From NCBI GenBank assembly GCA_028829895.1, contig CM054179.1, forward strand, positions 73,237,663-73,301,662: a stretch of 64,000 bases of DNA, read 5' to 3'. Positions 23,869 to 36,900 of the stretch are shown piece by piece. A program made the position numbers and the translations under genes. Numbering within the stretch: the stretch's first letter is position 1; each line of letters begins with the position of its first letter. The notes beneath the pieces are model-generated. The model ran no database searches. It had not been told where the DNA came from and was given only the letters and a program-made list of their open reading frames with translations. This DNA is from Sinotaia quadrata (lineage: Eukaryota; Mollusca; Gastropoda; Architaenioglossa; Viviparidae).

Positions 23869-26688
23869 TAACAAATAAATTAAAAATTGGATGTAAAAGT
23901 GGCTTCGGCAACGACATTAATTCACTTACAGGCCGCCGATTTTGTTCCTCGGTGGGGTGCTTCTTGTTGCATTTCACTGCAATCATGTACCCTTCTTGGT
24001 ATTTTTTTTCCTTGTACAGAAAGCGGAATTTAAATGTAATGCATCAAACAAATGAAATTTCTCTTGTTACTAAAATAGGATACGACGTATACTTAATTAA
24101 TATTTTTGTTTCGTGTTACAGGTCTCTGCTTTCGGATGATGTTTTAATCTAAATCCCAATTATCGTATAGAAACCTACCAACAAGCTGTCACATTCGAAA
24201 TACGGTAAACTGTTCCTGCGATCGCATTTTCCCGACTGACGAGCAATATGAAGAAGAAAAAAATTATACAGCCATTTAATTTATCGTGGTTCATCAAATT
24301 TGTATAGTATTCTCGCCTAGTAATTAAATTATTGATTCATTTATACGTCTGCGTGTGGCAGGATGTAAGTGACTGCACTAGACTAGTAAGTTAACGAAAA
24401 GGATTATTATTTCTGATGCATCGTTGCTTCGCTCAGTTTACGAACACATACACACACATACACATACACATAAATCTACTGGTCACGTGGTACAGACTGA
24501 ACCGTGTTATTTCAAATCCACTCTGTCGTCTGAGTGGATTTCATTTACTTTTCTGTGCGAACTTCTTTTCTGTATTTCATATGCTGTGACAAGGGATATT
24601 ACCCGCCTAAATGCAGAAAATTGATAGTCTTATAAATTCGAACTGTTGTCTACTATTCTGTTTGACAATTAGGTCAAGTGCCAAGTCAGTAGCTATTCGT
24701 GTGGCAGCCATGCAACCAGTGCGGGAATGTCAGCTGGCGCATGAATAACGATCGCGGACAACTCAAGATGTGTTTATTATGTACACGTAGCACACACAAA
24801 GCAAGCGCAGGCAACCTGTTACCTCAGCCAGCCAGCCAGCCTTTTCCACTGAACAATTGGAGCGTCAATGCAATGCCTAACGCAAACAGTTGAGCAATAG
24901 ACTGGCAAGCCCATAGCAAAAATTTCAATCGCTCAATCGAACAAGCGAAGTGAATCTCAGCGGAAATGGGTTAAAATATAACGAGTGATGATTTCCTTAA
25001 TACGCGAATAAAATATTTTAATACTGAGACACCGCTGTACGACATGAATGAAACAACGATTTTACGTACCTTCGAGAAAAGAACAAAAAACACGTCGCTA
25101 AAGTGTTTTCAGACTGGACGGATAATCATTCGCGCTGAATCATACCTTATCATGTTCCTTTGTTTTCCGGTTTGTATTTTGTTATTACTCTCTGATCCTT
25201 GGATATTTATACACACACAACACTGAGAAGTTAATTAAATAATAATTTATAACGCTGAAGTGTGTACCCTTTAGTTGAAACTCCCAAATCAATACGACGG
25301 CAAGGAAAGACAGGACTGAGTTTATGATAACACTTTCATCAAATCACTTGGAAGTTATCAATATGCAGTTGTATCGTCGCTAATATCATGGCTAATGAAA
25401 AAGGAGTATGATTAAAACAGCTTTCCAGTGTCAAGACTGTTATCTGTGTGTAAACACACCGTCGAACTGTTGATCAATCAAAACCTGGGCCGAAGGAATC
25501 TATTAGACTTGACAGGCAGAGTGTTTCGTTTCAAACAACATGGCGGAAATGAGTGATTTGTCTCCTGTGTACGTGGCAGAACAGAAATATTGAACATACA
25601 TTGCTGCTGTTCCATCTGAAATGTCCGATGGTTTTTTTTTTTTTTTTGGTTTTTTTTGTTTTGTTTTGTTGCTTCAGATTAAAATGTAGTTCTTGGAGTT
25701 TAGATAGACGGACAGTACAAGCGAGGGCAATTATGGGTTCATTTATATTGTCAATATTTGTTCTAGTCAATTCCGTATTCTAGTCAATAGGCCTAACTAG
25801 GAACGTTTTCGAGTTAAAATCGAGGATTTGCTGTCATATTTTTGTGCAATATCTTTTAGATCTTTCTTCTAGACTCTAGAGCATCCTTCAACGACTTTGT
25901 CACTCCGTGATTTTTCAGTTAGTGTCAAGAAAGAAAGATACACATCTCTTTATCGCATATGGGAAGGCGGGGAGCATTAAGTTTCCTGCGTATTGCTCGT
26001 TGTGTAGTACCTACCGAGTTTCCATTCGAAAATATATTATAATACATATTACATACGTAACAAGAACGAATCTTGACACACAAGTCAGTTCGTTTGACAT
26101 ACTCTGGTGAACTAAGCTAGAAAACACCCACTAGTCTGCTGTTGCTGAATGTGTGAAAATTAATGCGAATTAGTATTAACAAACAGTCTTTTAAATTATT
26201 ATTTTATGTTTTTATTTGTTTATCTGTTAATTTGGGGCTTTCTTAGTAAATAAAACTGATTAAGACATTTAGTCATTCAAGCATTCTATCGTTAGATACG
26301 AACCAACATGTAAATAGTTCAGAGTATCATAAGTTTTATTAGCATTACATTTACATGTGTGTGTTTGAGAGAGAGACAGAGACAGATAGAGAGATCAAGT
26401 CCTTTCATTTCTTGAATAATAATCAAGGTACATTGTAATCCTTGAAATGCAACACCATTTTCGCAAATATGCTTAGACATTCTCAAACTCTCCAAGATTA
26501 CTCCGTAAGTGTATGATTAAAAGGGTGACGTGGTGGCAAGTGAAAAAGTTAAATACTTCTCATCCGGGAACAAGACTATGGTTGTGTGTAAGCTGATCGT
26601 CATAGCAATGCCAGTATGTATGCGTATTCGCTATTTTTCTTCTTTCCGTTTCTCTCGCTCTCTCCCCAACTCTCTCTGTTGGTGGAGA
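23869..26688. other. Intergenic; no supported gene
   Basis: AT-rich sequence upstream of copy B and downstream of the GH16 relic. A poly-T run lies near 25632-25670 and a small CA-rich patch near 24440. Open frames here are short and without recognisable domains. Confidence 0.5.
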
Positions 26689-26999
26689 TTACTTCCACAC
26701 AATGACGTCACGGATGTTCTTCGCCTCCCAGAACTTCCTGTTGGATATCCCGGTCTCAGGGCAGGAGTTGCACCAGGGTAACCGCTGTTTTGGATATCAT
26801 CAGGGAAAAAGCCCAATGTACCACCAACTGCAAGATTCAGTTGAAAGACCATCTTCGAGCACGCACGCACGCACACACACACACAAACACACACATATCA
26901 AAAGAAACTTAGTTTCACATGGAAAAGTGTGGAACAGTCTCGAACATTTGTAGATTTAAATCTAAATATACTCAGTAATGAAAGTGCTGTAATTTCAAC

Positions 27000-27350
27000 A
27001 CAGTCAAGAGTACATTTAATTTACATCAGATAAATTACATCAGTCACGTATAGGCTTTAATTTCACATGGTTAGTTGCACACTGGTCACGAATTAACTGA
27101 TTTTACATAGAAAGGTTATTCAGAAAAGTTGTTCTGCAGTCAACCCTAGACTTGAAAAACTGGAAAAGTTGTCCTGGAAGCAACCCTAGATTTGATACAC
27201 ATGGAAAAGTTGTCCTGGAGTCAACCCTAGACTTGAATTTACATGGAAAAATTATGTACATCGGTTACAAATATACTTTGATTTCACAAGGAAAATCAAG
27301 TTGTAGTAATCACGAATATTATGAAAAGGTTTAATCGGTCACAAATAGAC
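27000..27350. repeat. About 41-bp degenerate minisatellite
   Basis: Clearest at 27115-27245: units share ACATGGAAAAGTTGTCCTGG and AGTCAACCCTAGACTTGA. It lies between the last two GH16 pieces, where an exon is missing. Confidence 0.8.
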
Positions 27351-27554
27351 ATTTATTTCCCATCCGTCCCAGATGTTCTGTCATCTTATGGGAAGTTATA
27401 CGTACAAAAAAACAAAACAAAAAAACCCACCAGGTTATATAAAGTCACGAACAGACTTTGCGGTTCATTTGTATAATAGTCAAAAATAAACTATATGTAC
27501 ACGAGTACTTTGTCTTTACTAATCATTATAGCAAGCATAGCATGCCACTATGTT

Positions 27555-27640
27555 AATAGATACATACCTTTAAGCAAACTTGGTAGGACACTTAGTTAAT
27601 AGATACACACCTTTAAGCAAGCTTGGTAGGACACTTTGGC
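27555..27640. repeat. 44-bp tandem duplication
   Basis: Two near-identical units with CACCTTTAAGCAAGCTTGGT and AGGACACTT. Confidence 0.85.
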
Positions 27641-29149
27641 ATCAGAAGTTAATATCTTTGACGGTATGCATCAGTAACCAACGGATCCAATGTAAGATTG
27701 ATTTAGATTGGAATGGGATGAGAATCAGTTTATAACGATCACTATGAAATCGATTACCTTCTGGATGTGATCCGGAGTCCAGCCGATAAAGTACGTGTGA
27801 AAGTCATCTGCCCATGTCGATCCTGTTGGAGAAAACCTGAGCAAAGAGAAACAAGGGATCGAGTAAGGGAGACTATTCCATTTAATTCATGCGGTAAAGT
27901 ACAAACTTTTGCTTGGATTGCGTACATCGGTAGTAGAAGTGCTAGAGATAGTGGTTCTACAATACTTTTTCTCGTTCGTGTGTTTGCCTGAGAGACAAAG
28001 AGATGGACAGGCAGACAAAGAGATAGACAGGCAGACGGAGAGACAGAAAGTGAAAAAGATAGACAGAGAGAAGGAGCTGGAATGCGAATTCAAGTAGGAG
28101 GAAAATAGAACTTCCGTCAAAATACTACTACAACATATTAAAGAAGAAAGAATTTTGTAGACAATGCTTCAACATTATTTTAACTGCAAAGCACTTTTGC
28201 ATTTCCAAAACCATTTTGATGAAATATCACAAGCAACACTTTATTATACCGAACGTTGTCAATGCAAATTCGGTACGTTCTTGACTGAAGGTGACATAAT
28301 ATAAATAATATATAAGATAGTGACGTATAAGTGGGTATGTTGAGATGGCCAGTGGTCACTGCAGCACCAAAGCTAAATATCCTCCTCACCTCCAGGATAT
28401 TGCTCCATTGAGAAAATTAATTGCAAAGGGAGAGAAAAAATAGTTCACAACAGGGCCAAGTAAAACACAACAATGTGACCAACACAATAAAACATAATGC
28501 TATATAATACAACATAATGCGACACAACACAGGGTAACATAACATAATGCTATATGACACAACACAGCATAACACAACATAACTGTATTAAAAGAGTACA
28601 ATATATTATCAATAAACACACATTTAACAAGCCTCATGAAACCACTGAAGTATTAAGACACTATGTGGTATCTGTATCTTGCATGTGTTTTGAATCTTGT
28701 GATTTGGTTCCTTACTTTTAATTCGTAGATCTTAGCCATGGATGGGCCGTAATGAAGACATAATTCGCTGAATACCGATGTTGTCGTACTGACGATTACC
28801 GCGAGTTTGCACGAGATCGATCTCACCGGAAGCTGCTGGCCAGGAGTCATAAAATCAGTTCTTGGCCACAGCCAGATGGCTGGATGCAAATGGAAGATAA
28901 CTTTTCTATGAAGGTCGATACAAAATTACTGCATTTCATAAACTACGATGCAAGATGGAATGCGAAGAAAGTAGGTTTATTTTAATTAACAAACGTAAGG
29001 GTAGTTTACTGAAATTAGAAAACTTTTCTCCAATTAAAAAAAGAAGCAGTAGACAAGTAAACCAAAAAAAACAGGAATAAGCTGTTTATTTTCATGAAGT
29101 TGAGTACGTTTTTATGAGCAACTTTTATCATAACTTTTCCTTCAGCAGA

Positions 29150-29560
29150 CAATTGGTAACTTTACTGGGCCACAATAATTGTCTCTCTTGTTTTGGACGT
29201 CATTTATTGGGAGAGGTACACATGGAATAATAGTCAAACATATATGTACTTATATTTCACTAGGTACATTGATAATTGTCCCCCTCTGCTAGAGGTCAAT
29301 AATTTGGGTAGTTACACAGGGAATAATCGGAAACCATACCCAAATTTTACTAAATCACTTTGATAATTGTCCCCCTATGCTGGAGGTCAATAACTGGGAT
29401 AGTTACACATAGAATAATATTCGGAAACCATACCCAAATTTTACTAAATCATTTTGATAGTCTGCCTGTGCTGGGAAGCAGTAATTGGGGTGGATACAAA
29501 TAGAGTTATATTCGGACATGCGGGTCTTACTAGATCAACTGATTGTGTCTTTTATAAGTT
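29150..29560. repeat. About 105-bp tandem repeat, four copies
   Basis: Units share TTGATAATTGTCCCCCT, GCT-GAGGTCAATAA, TAGTTACACA-GGAATAAT and TTTTACTAAATCA. The middle two copies are most alike; the outer ones are eroded. Confidence 0.85.
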
Positions 29561-30487
29561 TACCATGTGCCGAATGTCAGTAACTGATATAGATACCAAA
29601 AGAAAAATATTACTAAGTACACACGTAATTAAAAGATATAAATAGAAAAAACTGTTTTTATTGAAACATGCCATGATGTATCCAATAATTTTATAATCAG
29701 TGAATATGAATATGAATTGTAGTAAATTACGCAGGCTCATATTCATGAGCGATTATTTTGTTGTTTTTCTTTTAAAATAAAATTTAAATAAAAAGGCAGT
29801 CTCTTGAAAAATAAAAAAAGAGGATCTGTGTATGCGTTATCATATTCTTACATGTTGTGTGTATGTGTATTTTCATCTCTCACCAGACACTGTGGTTACT
29901 TCATAGTTATTATCGGTAGCGGAAATGCCTATTACATCACGATTGACAAAAAATTATAATTATTATTATATAAAATTATAATCCATTTCTTCCAGACTAG
30001 TGAGCGCTAAAGAATACAAAACCAAATGTTAGCAGAACAAAAAATTCTACCCAGCCTCAGTCCAACACTAATTGAAACAGTTTCGTCTTGTAGAAAATTT
30101 AAGCTTGACAAAGCAAAACCTGGAACCTCTCATTACTCATTTGTACTCACTGAGACTTAGAACTGACAGTCACTCAAGTTATATTTTTAGTATAATTCAA
30201 CTGTCTAACTCTAACCGCTATGCTTATGAATATGCCATTAAAATCCATTTGCATCGGTAAGTAGCTAATATAGTGACTGGGTCTATGCAATATTTGAAAC
30301 AAGAAAGGGTAATGAGCTCCTGTCTTCAATGATCTCTCATTATAATGCTTTGTCTGCACTAGCAAAACCCACTGAAAAAAACTGATGACAACATATGATT
30401 TTGAAGAGTGTACAATCAATTGGTTAGTGTAGACACAAGACTACTCATCCAGTCAATTGTATAAGCTCTGTTGAAAGGCACATACAC

Positions 30488-32215
30488 CTTCTGATGGAAT
30501 CAGTTTTGGAGCCTTCAATGTAATCATCATAATAAAAATAGCACAGCACCAAAGAACTATCACCCTATCTTTTTCTTATCAACTATTGGATATCTCTATC
30601 ATGAATGACAGTAGTCAAGATGGTGAGTCCCCTTGAAACAAATCAGCTGCTGATCAGTAAGAAAAGAGGGCTTGGCAAAGGAATGAAAGACCAACTTGCG
30701 ATTGATCAAAGACCTTACGACTTAAAGTAAGACGTGAAGAATAAACCTAATAATGGCAAAGATTGCCTACCAAAAGGTCTATGACCTATTTCCACATTCG
30801 TGAGTGCTTGAGATAATGAAACAAACTACACAAGACCACACCAGCTGAACAAAATATGATCCGAGCATCAATAATAAAACTCAAAGCTGCCCCCCTCCCC
30901 CTCCCCCACACGCAATAGAGAAGCTGCTGACATACTAATAAAATACGGAATAAATTTCAAGGTGACACCCTGACATCGTCTTCTGTAATTCTAAATGTGC
31001 TCATCCAAATTATCCAAGAAAACACTTAGGGTACAAATTTAAATTGGAAAAGTCGGTTAGCCACCCACTGCACTTGGATTATTTCAAGCTGGCGGTAAAG
31101 ATGAAAATATTAATTCTCTAATCAAAACTGTAAAGACTTTTAGTGAGAACATTCTGATGAAATTGCAGCTTGAAAAGCATGGCAAACTTTCACTCAGAAA
31201 GAAAAGATCAAATCCACATATGGCCTAACAATTTGACAGCGGAAAATTAACATTTCAGTTCAGGAAAGGATAGATATCAGGGGATTTGGGGGGGGGGGGG
31301 GACGGCGGGGGAGAGAGAGAGAATAGTTTAGCATCAAGAAAATATGAGAACCAAAGTTAAAAGAATATGAAATATGATTCAGAACGGTCCTTAAGTCAAA
31401 CCTAGAGGTGCTAAAAAATGCTAGCCATTAATTAATGTATGTCATTCCTGTACTTGGCTACACAGTGGTTTGTACACTGTGCAACAATCGAGATCAATTA
31501 ACTAGACAGGAAAATTAGAAAACTGTTCACAATGCAAACTGTCCTACACATAATAAGTAGATGTCGAGGTAGAAAACTCAGGAAATCAAAGAAGCAGTCA
31601 TAAGACTTATATAGCTGGAGAAACAGCAACGATGAGTCAGGGAGTGAAGAAGTAAAACTCGGTAGATTATAAAAACTACCACAAACAAAAGAACATAGAA
31701 GACAACAAGCATCAGCAAACTGATGGAGTCAGAAACCCCGTCCAAGAGCAATATGCATGAGCATGGTAAGCAGCATCAAGGCAATCAACATACAGGTGAC
31801 TTAGGAGACAGATTTAAAAACCAAAACAGAAGTAATCATCAATGCTGAACAAATTCAAATATTAAACATAAAATCACAGAAGGCAAAAATCATGAAAAGA
31901 TCTTAAAGGATGCTAAATGCCAACACTGCAAGAGCATGCATGAAACAAGAATATGTAACTATTCAGATGTCAGTCTCAAGCTAGAAGAAAGTATAGTATA
32001 AGGGCACACTGAAATGTTAAAACAGCAATGTAGTATTTTATATATGAGAACTACAGAATCAAACACGAGCACGAATGCATCAATCAGAAAGTCACTGAAA
32101 CAAAAAAAAAACAAAATTCTGTGGGACTTCTAAATAAGAACAGATGACGGAATTCCCACAAAAGGGCCGGACATTGTAACTGGTCAAGTCCAATAAGAAG
32201 AACAGTTTTGTATAG
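30488..32215 (+). mobile_element. Decayed non-LTR (LINE) retrotransposon, reverse transcriptase to C-terminus
   Basis: Plus-strand reading with many stops and frame changes still shows the order of a LINE ORF: NYHPIFFLSTI (about 30550), KKRGLGKGMKDQLAIDQ (30658-30708), MAKIAYQKVYDLFPHS (30750-30800), LDRKIRKLFTM (31503-31535), ETDLKTKTEVIINAEQ (about 31807-31855) and KILWDF-IRTDDG...GPDIVTGQ near the end (32110-32195). Known LINE proteins of invertebrates carry these blocks in this order. The YxDD active site is not visible, so it may be lost. The clade was not assigned. Heavy decay indicates an old insertion. Confidence 0.8.
31288..31324. repeat. Poly-G and GA simple sequence
   Basis: A G run of about a dozen followed by GAGAGAGAGAGA, inside the LINE relic. 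Confidence 0.9.
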
Positions 32216-33663
32216 TGTTTATCTCTTTTTCTTAAGGGCTCAATTCACTGTTCCATCCAAATTTTGTGTTTAGCATTAAATCTAACTACAATTATATATT
32301 TAGCACTTTGACGAATTGCAGACTGAGTATATATAGTCTTTGTGGAATGTTCTGTTCGTTTTTATTGTTATAAATTTATTTCGCGTTTTATTTAATTTTG
32401 CTTTTATCATTTTTTCTGTTATTTTATTGTGTATTTATTTTGCGGCTAGCTATATTTTTGTGAAATACTTTGACATTTCGTAGCGACATCTTTTCAATCA
32501 TTTTCTACATTCAGTTCTGCTTAACAAGTAGATCGCTGAATATTCAAACTTATCCTACTATTTGGATGCGTTTCAGAAACTGGAACTGAAATGAGAAAAT
32601 TCACACCATTCACAGTATCAATATTTCATTCATTGAACTCACAATCGTCTCATCCTTACTCAGTTCTATTGTTTGTGCTTAAAGAGCTAAGTATGTAAAT
32701 ACTGCATTACTAGTTTGATGTTCCAGCTATTGAGATAGTTATTGCTTTACTTAACGTTCATGCACCTGTTCGTTTCAGTGTGAAGCTGACTGACTGCTCA
32801 GCTGTACTGTTCTATTTGGGTATATGGAACGCTCTCGCATCTAGAACTTATTACGCGAGTTTGTGTGTGCGTTTGACACTGGTCTTTATACCTATTGATT
32901 TATAAGTCGGCTAGCCATTAATTAATGATACATAATTTAAGTCCATTTGGTAAAGTGTAGGCAGTGAGTTTCTCGTCATTCGTCTTTTTCATTAGACGGG
33001 CTGTGAAAGTACAAGCGCTTGTCAATTTATTGAAGAGATTGGTTGAGGAGAAAGAGTATGCTTTAAATAATCTATTTTTCTATATCAACTTTCATAATCA
33101 GTGGTACCCGCCATCCCTTATCGTTCACTCTCTCCTTCAATCTAGAAATGAGTGGTTGACCATAAAAAAATATCAGAAAGGAAGGATTTGCCATTAGAAG
33201 AGAAGTTTTTTAAAAAATTGTTTGCAATTAAAACTATTTAATAAGGGTTCACCACAAGATTTAAAATAATGGCACCTAAGAAAGGATTTATCATCAATGA
33301 AACCGGACAAACGAAATGGCTTACCATCATTAATAATACCGAAGATATTCCTTGCCAAGAAGAATGTCAAAAAATGAATAGTTTTGTCAACGATTTATAC
33401 AGAATTAATGGCTTGCTGTCAAACAACGACACAAAAATTATCTGCTACTATATATCAATAGCAATAAATGATTCTACGCAGCATTTAATCTTATAAAATT
33501 GCTAAATGCTTTACAATGTTGAAATAAACTATTTCTACTTTATGAAATACAATCATTATACAAGATATGCTTACCATAAAAAAAAATAACACCCGTTCAT
33601 ATTTTGATCACTAAGAAATGAAATGACATTACCAAAAATATGGATTTTCCCTCAAATTGAAAT
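32216..33663. other. Intergenic with two short open frames
   Basis: The frame at 33269-33496 (75 codons, MAPKKGFIINETGQTKW start, context AATAATGG) and one at 32964-33197 on the plus strand have ordinary composition but no domain I know. Without splice partners they are not called as genes. Confidence 0.35.
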
Positions 33664-33979
33664 TCACAATTTAGAACACCCGTATAATAATTGATATACC
33701 ACATCTGAAACGATTTTACCGAATACCACTGGCGTCACATCTACTTGTCTCGTCTTTGGGACCGGAACTGAAATTTTTTTTTCCATCCAAGGAATTGTCG
33801 GTTGCCACATATTTAGATTAAAATGACACTCTTTAATAGCCAGTTGTCTTAAAGATATTAATCGAGGGAATAAAGGGATAAACGGATCACGGCACTGTTT
33901 CAGCGGTATTTCCAAAGGCGAACAGTCCCTCAAAGAGGGGTAGACTAGCTGGTTCATGAAGCTAGTCAATAACTCATTA
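33664..33979 (-). CDS. Candidate terminal exon, unrecognised
   Basis: On the minus strand, a good acceptor (TTTATTTTCAG) at 33980-33981 leads into about 104 open codons ending in TGA. Visible phrases include SFMNQLVYPSLRDCSPLEI, FPRLISLRQLAIKECHF and VDVTPVVFGKIVSDVVYQL. It is less AT-rich than its surroundings. FPRLISLRQLAIK faintly recalls a SOCS box but the rest does not fit. No upstream exon was found, so it may be an element fragment or the last exon of a gene lying upstream. Confidence 0.35.
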
Positions 33980-33982
33980 CTG

Positions 33983-36900
33983 AAAATAAACTATAAGTAA
34001 AAATTAAAAAATACAATATAAATCAAACTGCTTGTATGCTACACACAAAAAAATACAGGTGTCAACAGTATTTTAGAATGGTACCTGGGTACTTGAGGAC
34101 AAGGTGACCGCCACTAGAAAATACCTCAGCTCAAGATAGTACTAGCAGACTGCTAAACATTGCAAGAATACAAACTTTCCTCTTAACTTATGAAGTTTCC
34201 TTTTATAGGATTTTTGTAATCTTTGAAATGAAGATTTGCTTCTTATCTCGACCTGACGTGTATTTGTTCTTTTTACTTGAAACTTTGACCAAAAAACTGT
34301 TGCAAAAAGACTGGAAGAATTTGGTTGAATGACCTGGTTTATTAAAATCATTTACTTATTTAATATTTGGAAATAAGCAAACTAGTATAGTATAAATTTT
34401 AAATAACTCGAAAATCGACATTAAATGTCTCACCATCTAACTTTCCTCCCTGAAAAACTCGGCGTACATCTATATCTATCAGTAACTTGTAAAAAGTAGT
34501 GTTCTTTCAAACTACATCATTAAGTCTTTCAAACAAACTGATGTAGAAATATTCACTTTATTTGGAAAAGCTTGTAATCACAAACATACATGAAGTATTA
34601 GAATATTAGAAGGAAAAAAAAATAAAGAATAGCCACCAGTAAAATCCCAACCTGAAAGGATGAAATGATTTAGTGGAATATATAACTTGTGAACTTTCTG
34701 AATGAGTCAAAAGTTAAATATTTAAATAGATGAAATGTTCACAGCAGAATTTTTAATGAAATTAAATGAACAGTTGATAAAAAATATTAAAATGTAACGT
34801 GTGGCCAACAAACATTATTAAACAGAACCTGTAAAATAAAATTTGTTGCTTTTTAAAAAAATAGAATGAAAAAATATTAAGTAATTTCTTGAGTTAAATT
34901 AATCTTTCAAAATGTAAATGAAATCCCTACTTTCATGCTTCAAAATGGAGGTTTCTTATCCTCAAGTCATACTGCAAATAGGACTTAATTACGCAAGGGC
35001 TTGGAGGTTAGGTAGAGATCATATTTATATTAGAAGTGTTCATATTAATAGATGAATGCAACAACCCCCAATTAAAAAGGAAAAAAAATAAAAATAAAAA
35101 AGGTAATAGCAGCTAATAAAACTGCAACATTTTTTGTCTTTTGTATACTCATAACCTCAGTTCTCACTACTGACCACAAAGATAAATTTATTTATTCCCC
35201 AATGCAAAAGTAATGCTCAGTCTGAAGTGTTAAAAATATGAAACAATGAAGCAGGACATAGAACTGATGATACTCAACACAAAAGGAAGTGTGATAACTG
35301 AAAATAAGCTCTCTTTTTACTGTTGACTATAAGTATTGACAAATCTGCACTATATCTTAATTGGGTTTACAGCGAAGAAATTAAATATACAATTCTACAA
35401 CCAACAACGTATATTTGTGTTTTCTTTAATGAGGGGAAAAAACCAAAACAATTTACATGTATATATAAATGTCATCACTGGTATTCTGATGTTCAGCAGA
35501 CAAGATATTCTTTGGTACGAGTATTAATACTTAAAAAAAAAAGTTGAACATGAGCAAAGAATTCTCACACTCCAAAAGTGAAAGCACACCATTCATAGCC
35601 TTGTACAACTGTCATCAAAGTGAGTCAGTCACAGAGCACTGAAAGTGTACTTTAATGAATGCAGTAAATTTTTTGAGTATATCTCAAACAGAACATATAA
35701 ATAAATGTTGTGAACTTTAAACATCTTAATGCAACTGAATGTTACATTTATGCCCACAGCCAAAACTAATTAACACTATCGGTTGAGCCAAAAAGCTGGT
35801 TACATCTTGCAGACACTTAAAAATCTGGTTTGTTTTATTTTTATACTTTTAATTAAAACTAAGCACAAAATATTAATGTATATTATATTGAGAAAACTTA
35901 ATCTCTTAAAAGTTATATATCAACACTAAAAGATTAAGTATATACTTTTAATTACTAAATGGCAGGCAATCTTTTGTTGATATATTACACCGTGATTATT
36001 GACAGGTAGTCTGCTTAGTGTGTGCAGAATGACTGTATTTTATTAGATTATTTAATTAATTGTCTTTCATTTTCTGTAAAAACAATCAAGTAACAATATA
36101 AAAATATTTTGAAATGCGTCAGATATTTGGCATTAAAGAAAATATTTTAACTTTTGATAAAAAAAATTTTTTAAATGTTTGAAACTATTCACTACCCATT
36201 CAAACTGCTAAATCAATACTCATCTCTCAGTAAATAACAAAAACTACTTGTACTTTTTCTGTAAGATAAAATCATTTGATACAAATTAAATAAAGAAGAA
36301 TAAACATTAAACAGTTTTCTTTAAGTATTGCTCGCATGTAAACAAGGACAAAGTGAAAATATAATCTGCCTAATTAAGCATTAAATAGTCAATACAAAAT
36401 TATACAAGACAATCATTGCATACCAGGTCTATAACTTTATTTTACTATCATAATTATTGCAACACAACTACAAACAAAACTGAACTAATCATGCCATGAG
36501 TTGGGATCATTCACATGTAGAAATTACAATCTGACATCATAACAAAGAAAAATGCATGCAATATGTATAAATACATATGCAACACTACATTTATCTTATG
36601 GATCTAAGATCTAACTGAAATAACTTTTCTGTAACTTTGTCTGCAATATACAATCAAATGATATTTTAAATATAAGTATTCAAATATGAGAGGAAATGGA
36701 TAATAAAAAAAGAATAGCAACATATTATTCATTTTAAAAAGAGTTTCAGTTAAGGTTATCTTTTGTGTGAAGAAATATAAATGTGGAAAGCAACAAAATC
36801 ACAAAATATTTTTTCTTTGTGAAACAAATATGAAATGATAACATCATCCTCTCTCCACTGCATGCATTATCAAGAGCGGCTATGAACCCAGTGAACACAT

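Larger units (their letters stand above)
26689..28905 (-). pseudogene. GH16 beta-1,3-glucanase / glucan-binding protein relic
   Basis: Three exon-like pieces on the minus strand match the GH16 fold in order. 28700-28905: HPAIWLWPRTD, then in another frame WPAASGEIDLVQTRGN, then back to LHYGPSMAK. 27758-27836: intact 79-bp exon with STWADDFHTYFIGWTPDHIQ, acceptor GCTCAG, donor AAG|GTAATC. 26689-26852: FQLNLAVGGTLGFFPDD, then another frame NRKFWEAKN and a stop. The catalytic signature E-I-D-x-x-E reads EIDLVQ, so the acid/base Glu is Gln. At least three frame changes and a missing segment between the last two exons make this a pseudogene. Relatives digest or bind beta-1,3-glucan in innate immunity; this copy probably does neither. 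Confidence 0.82.
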
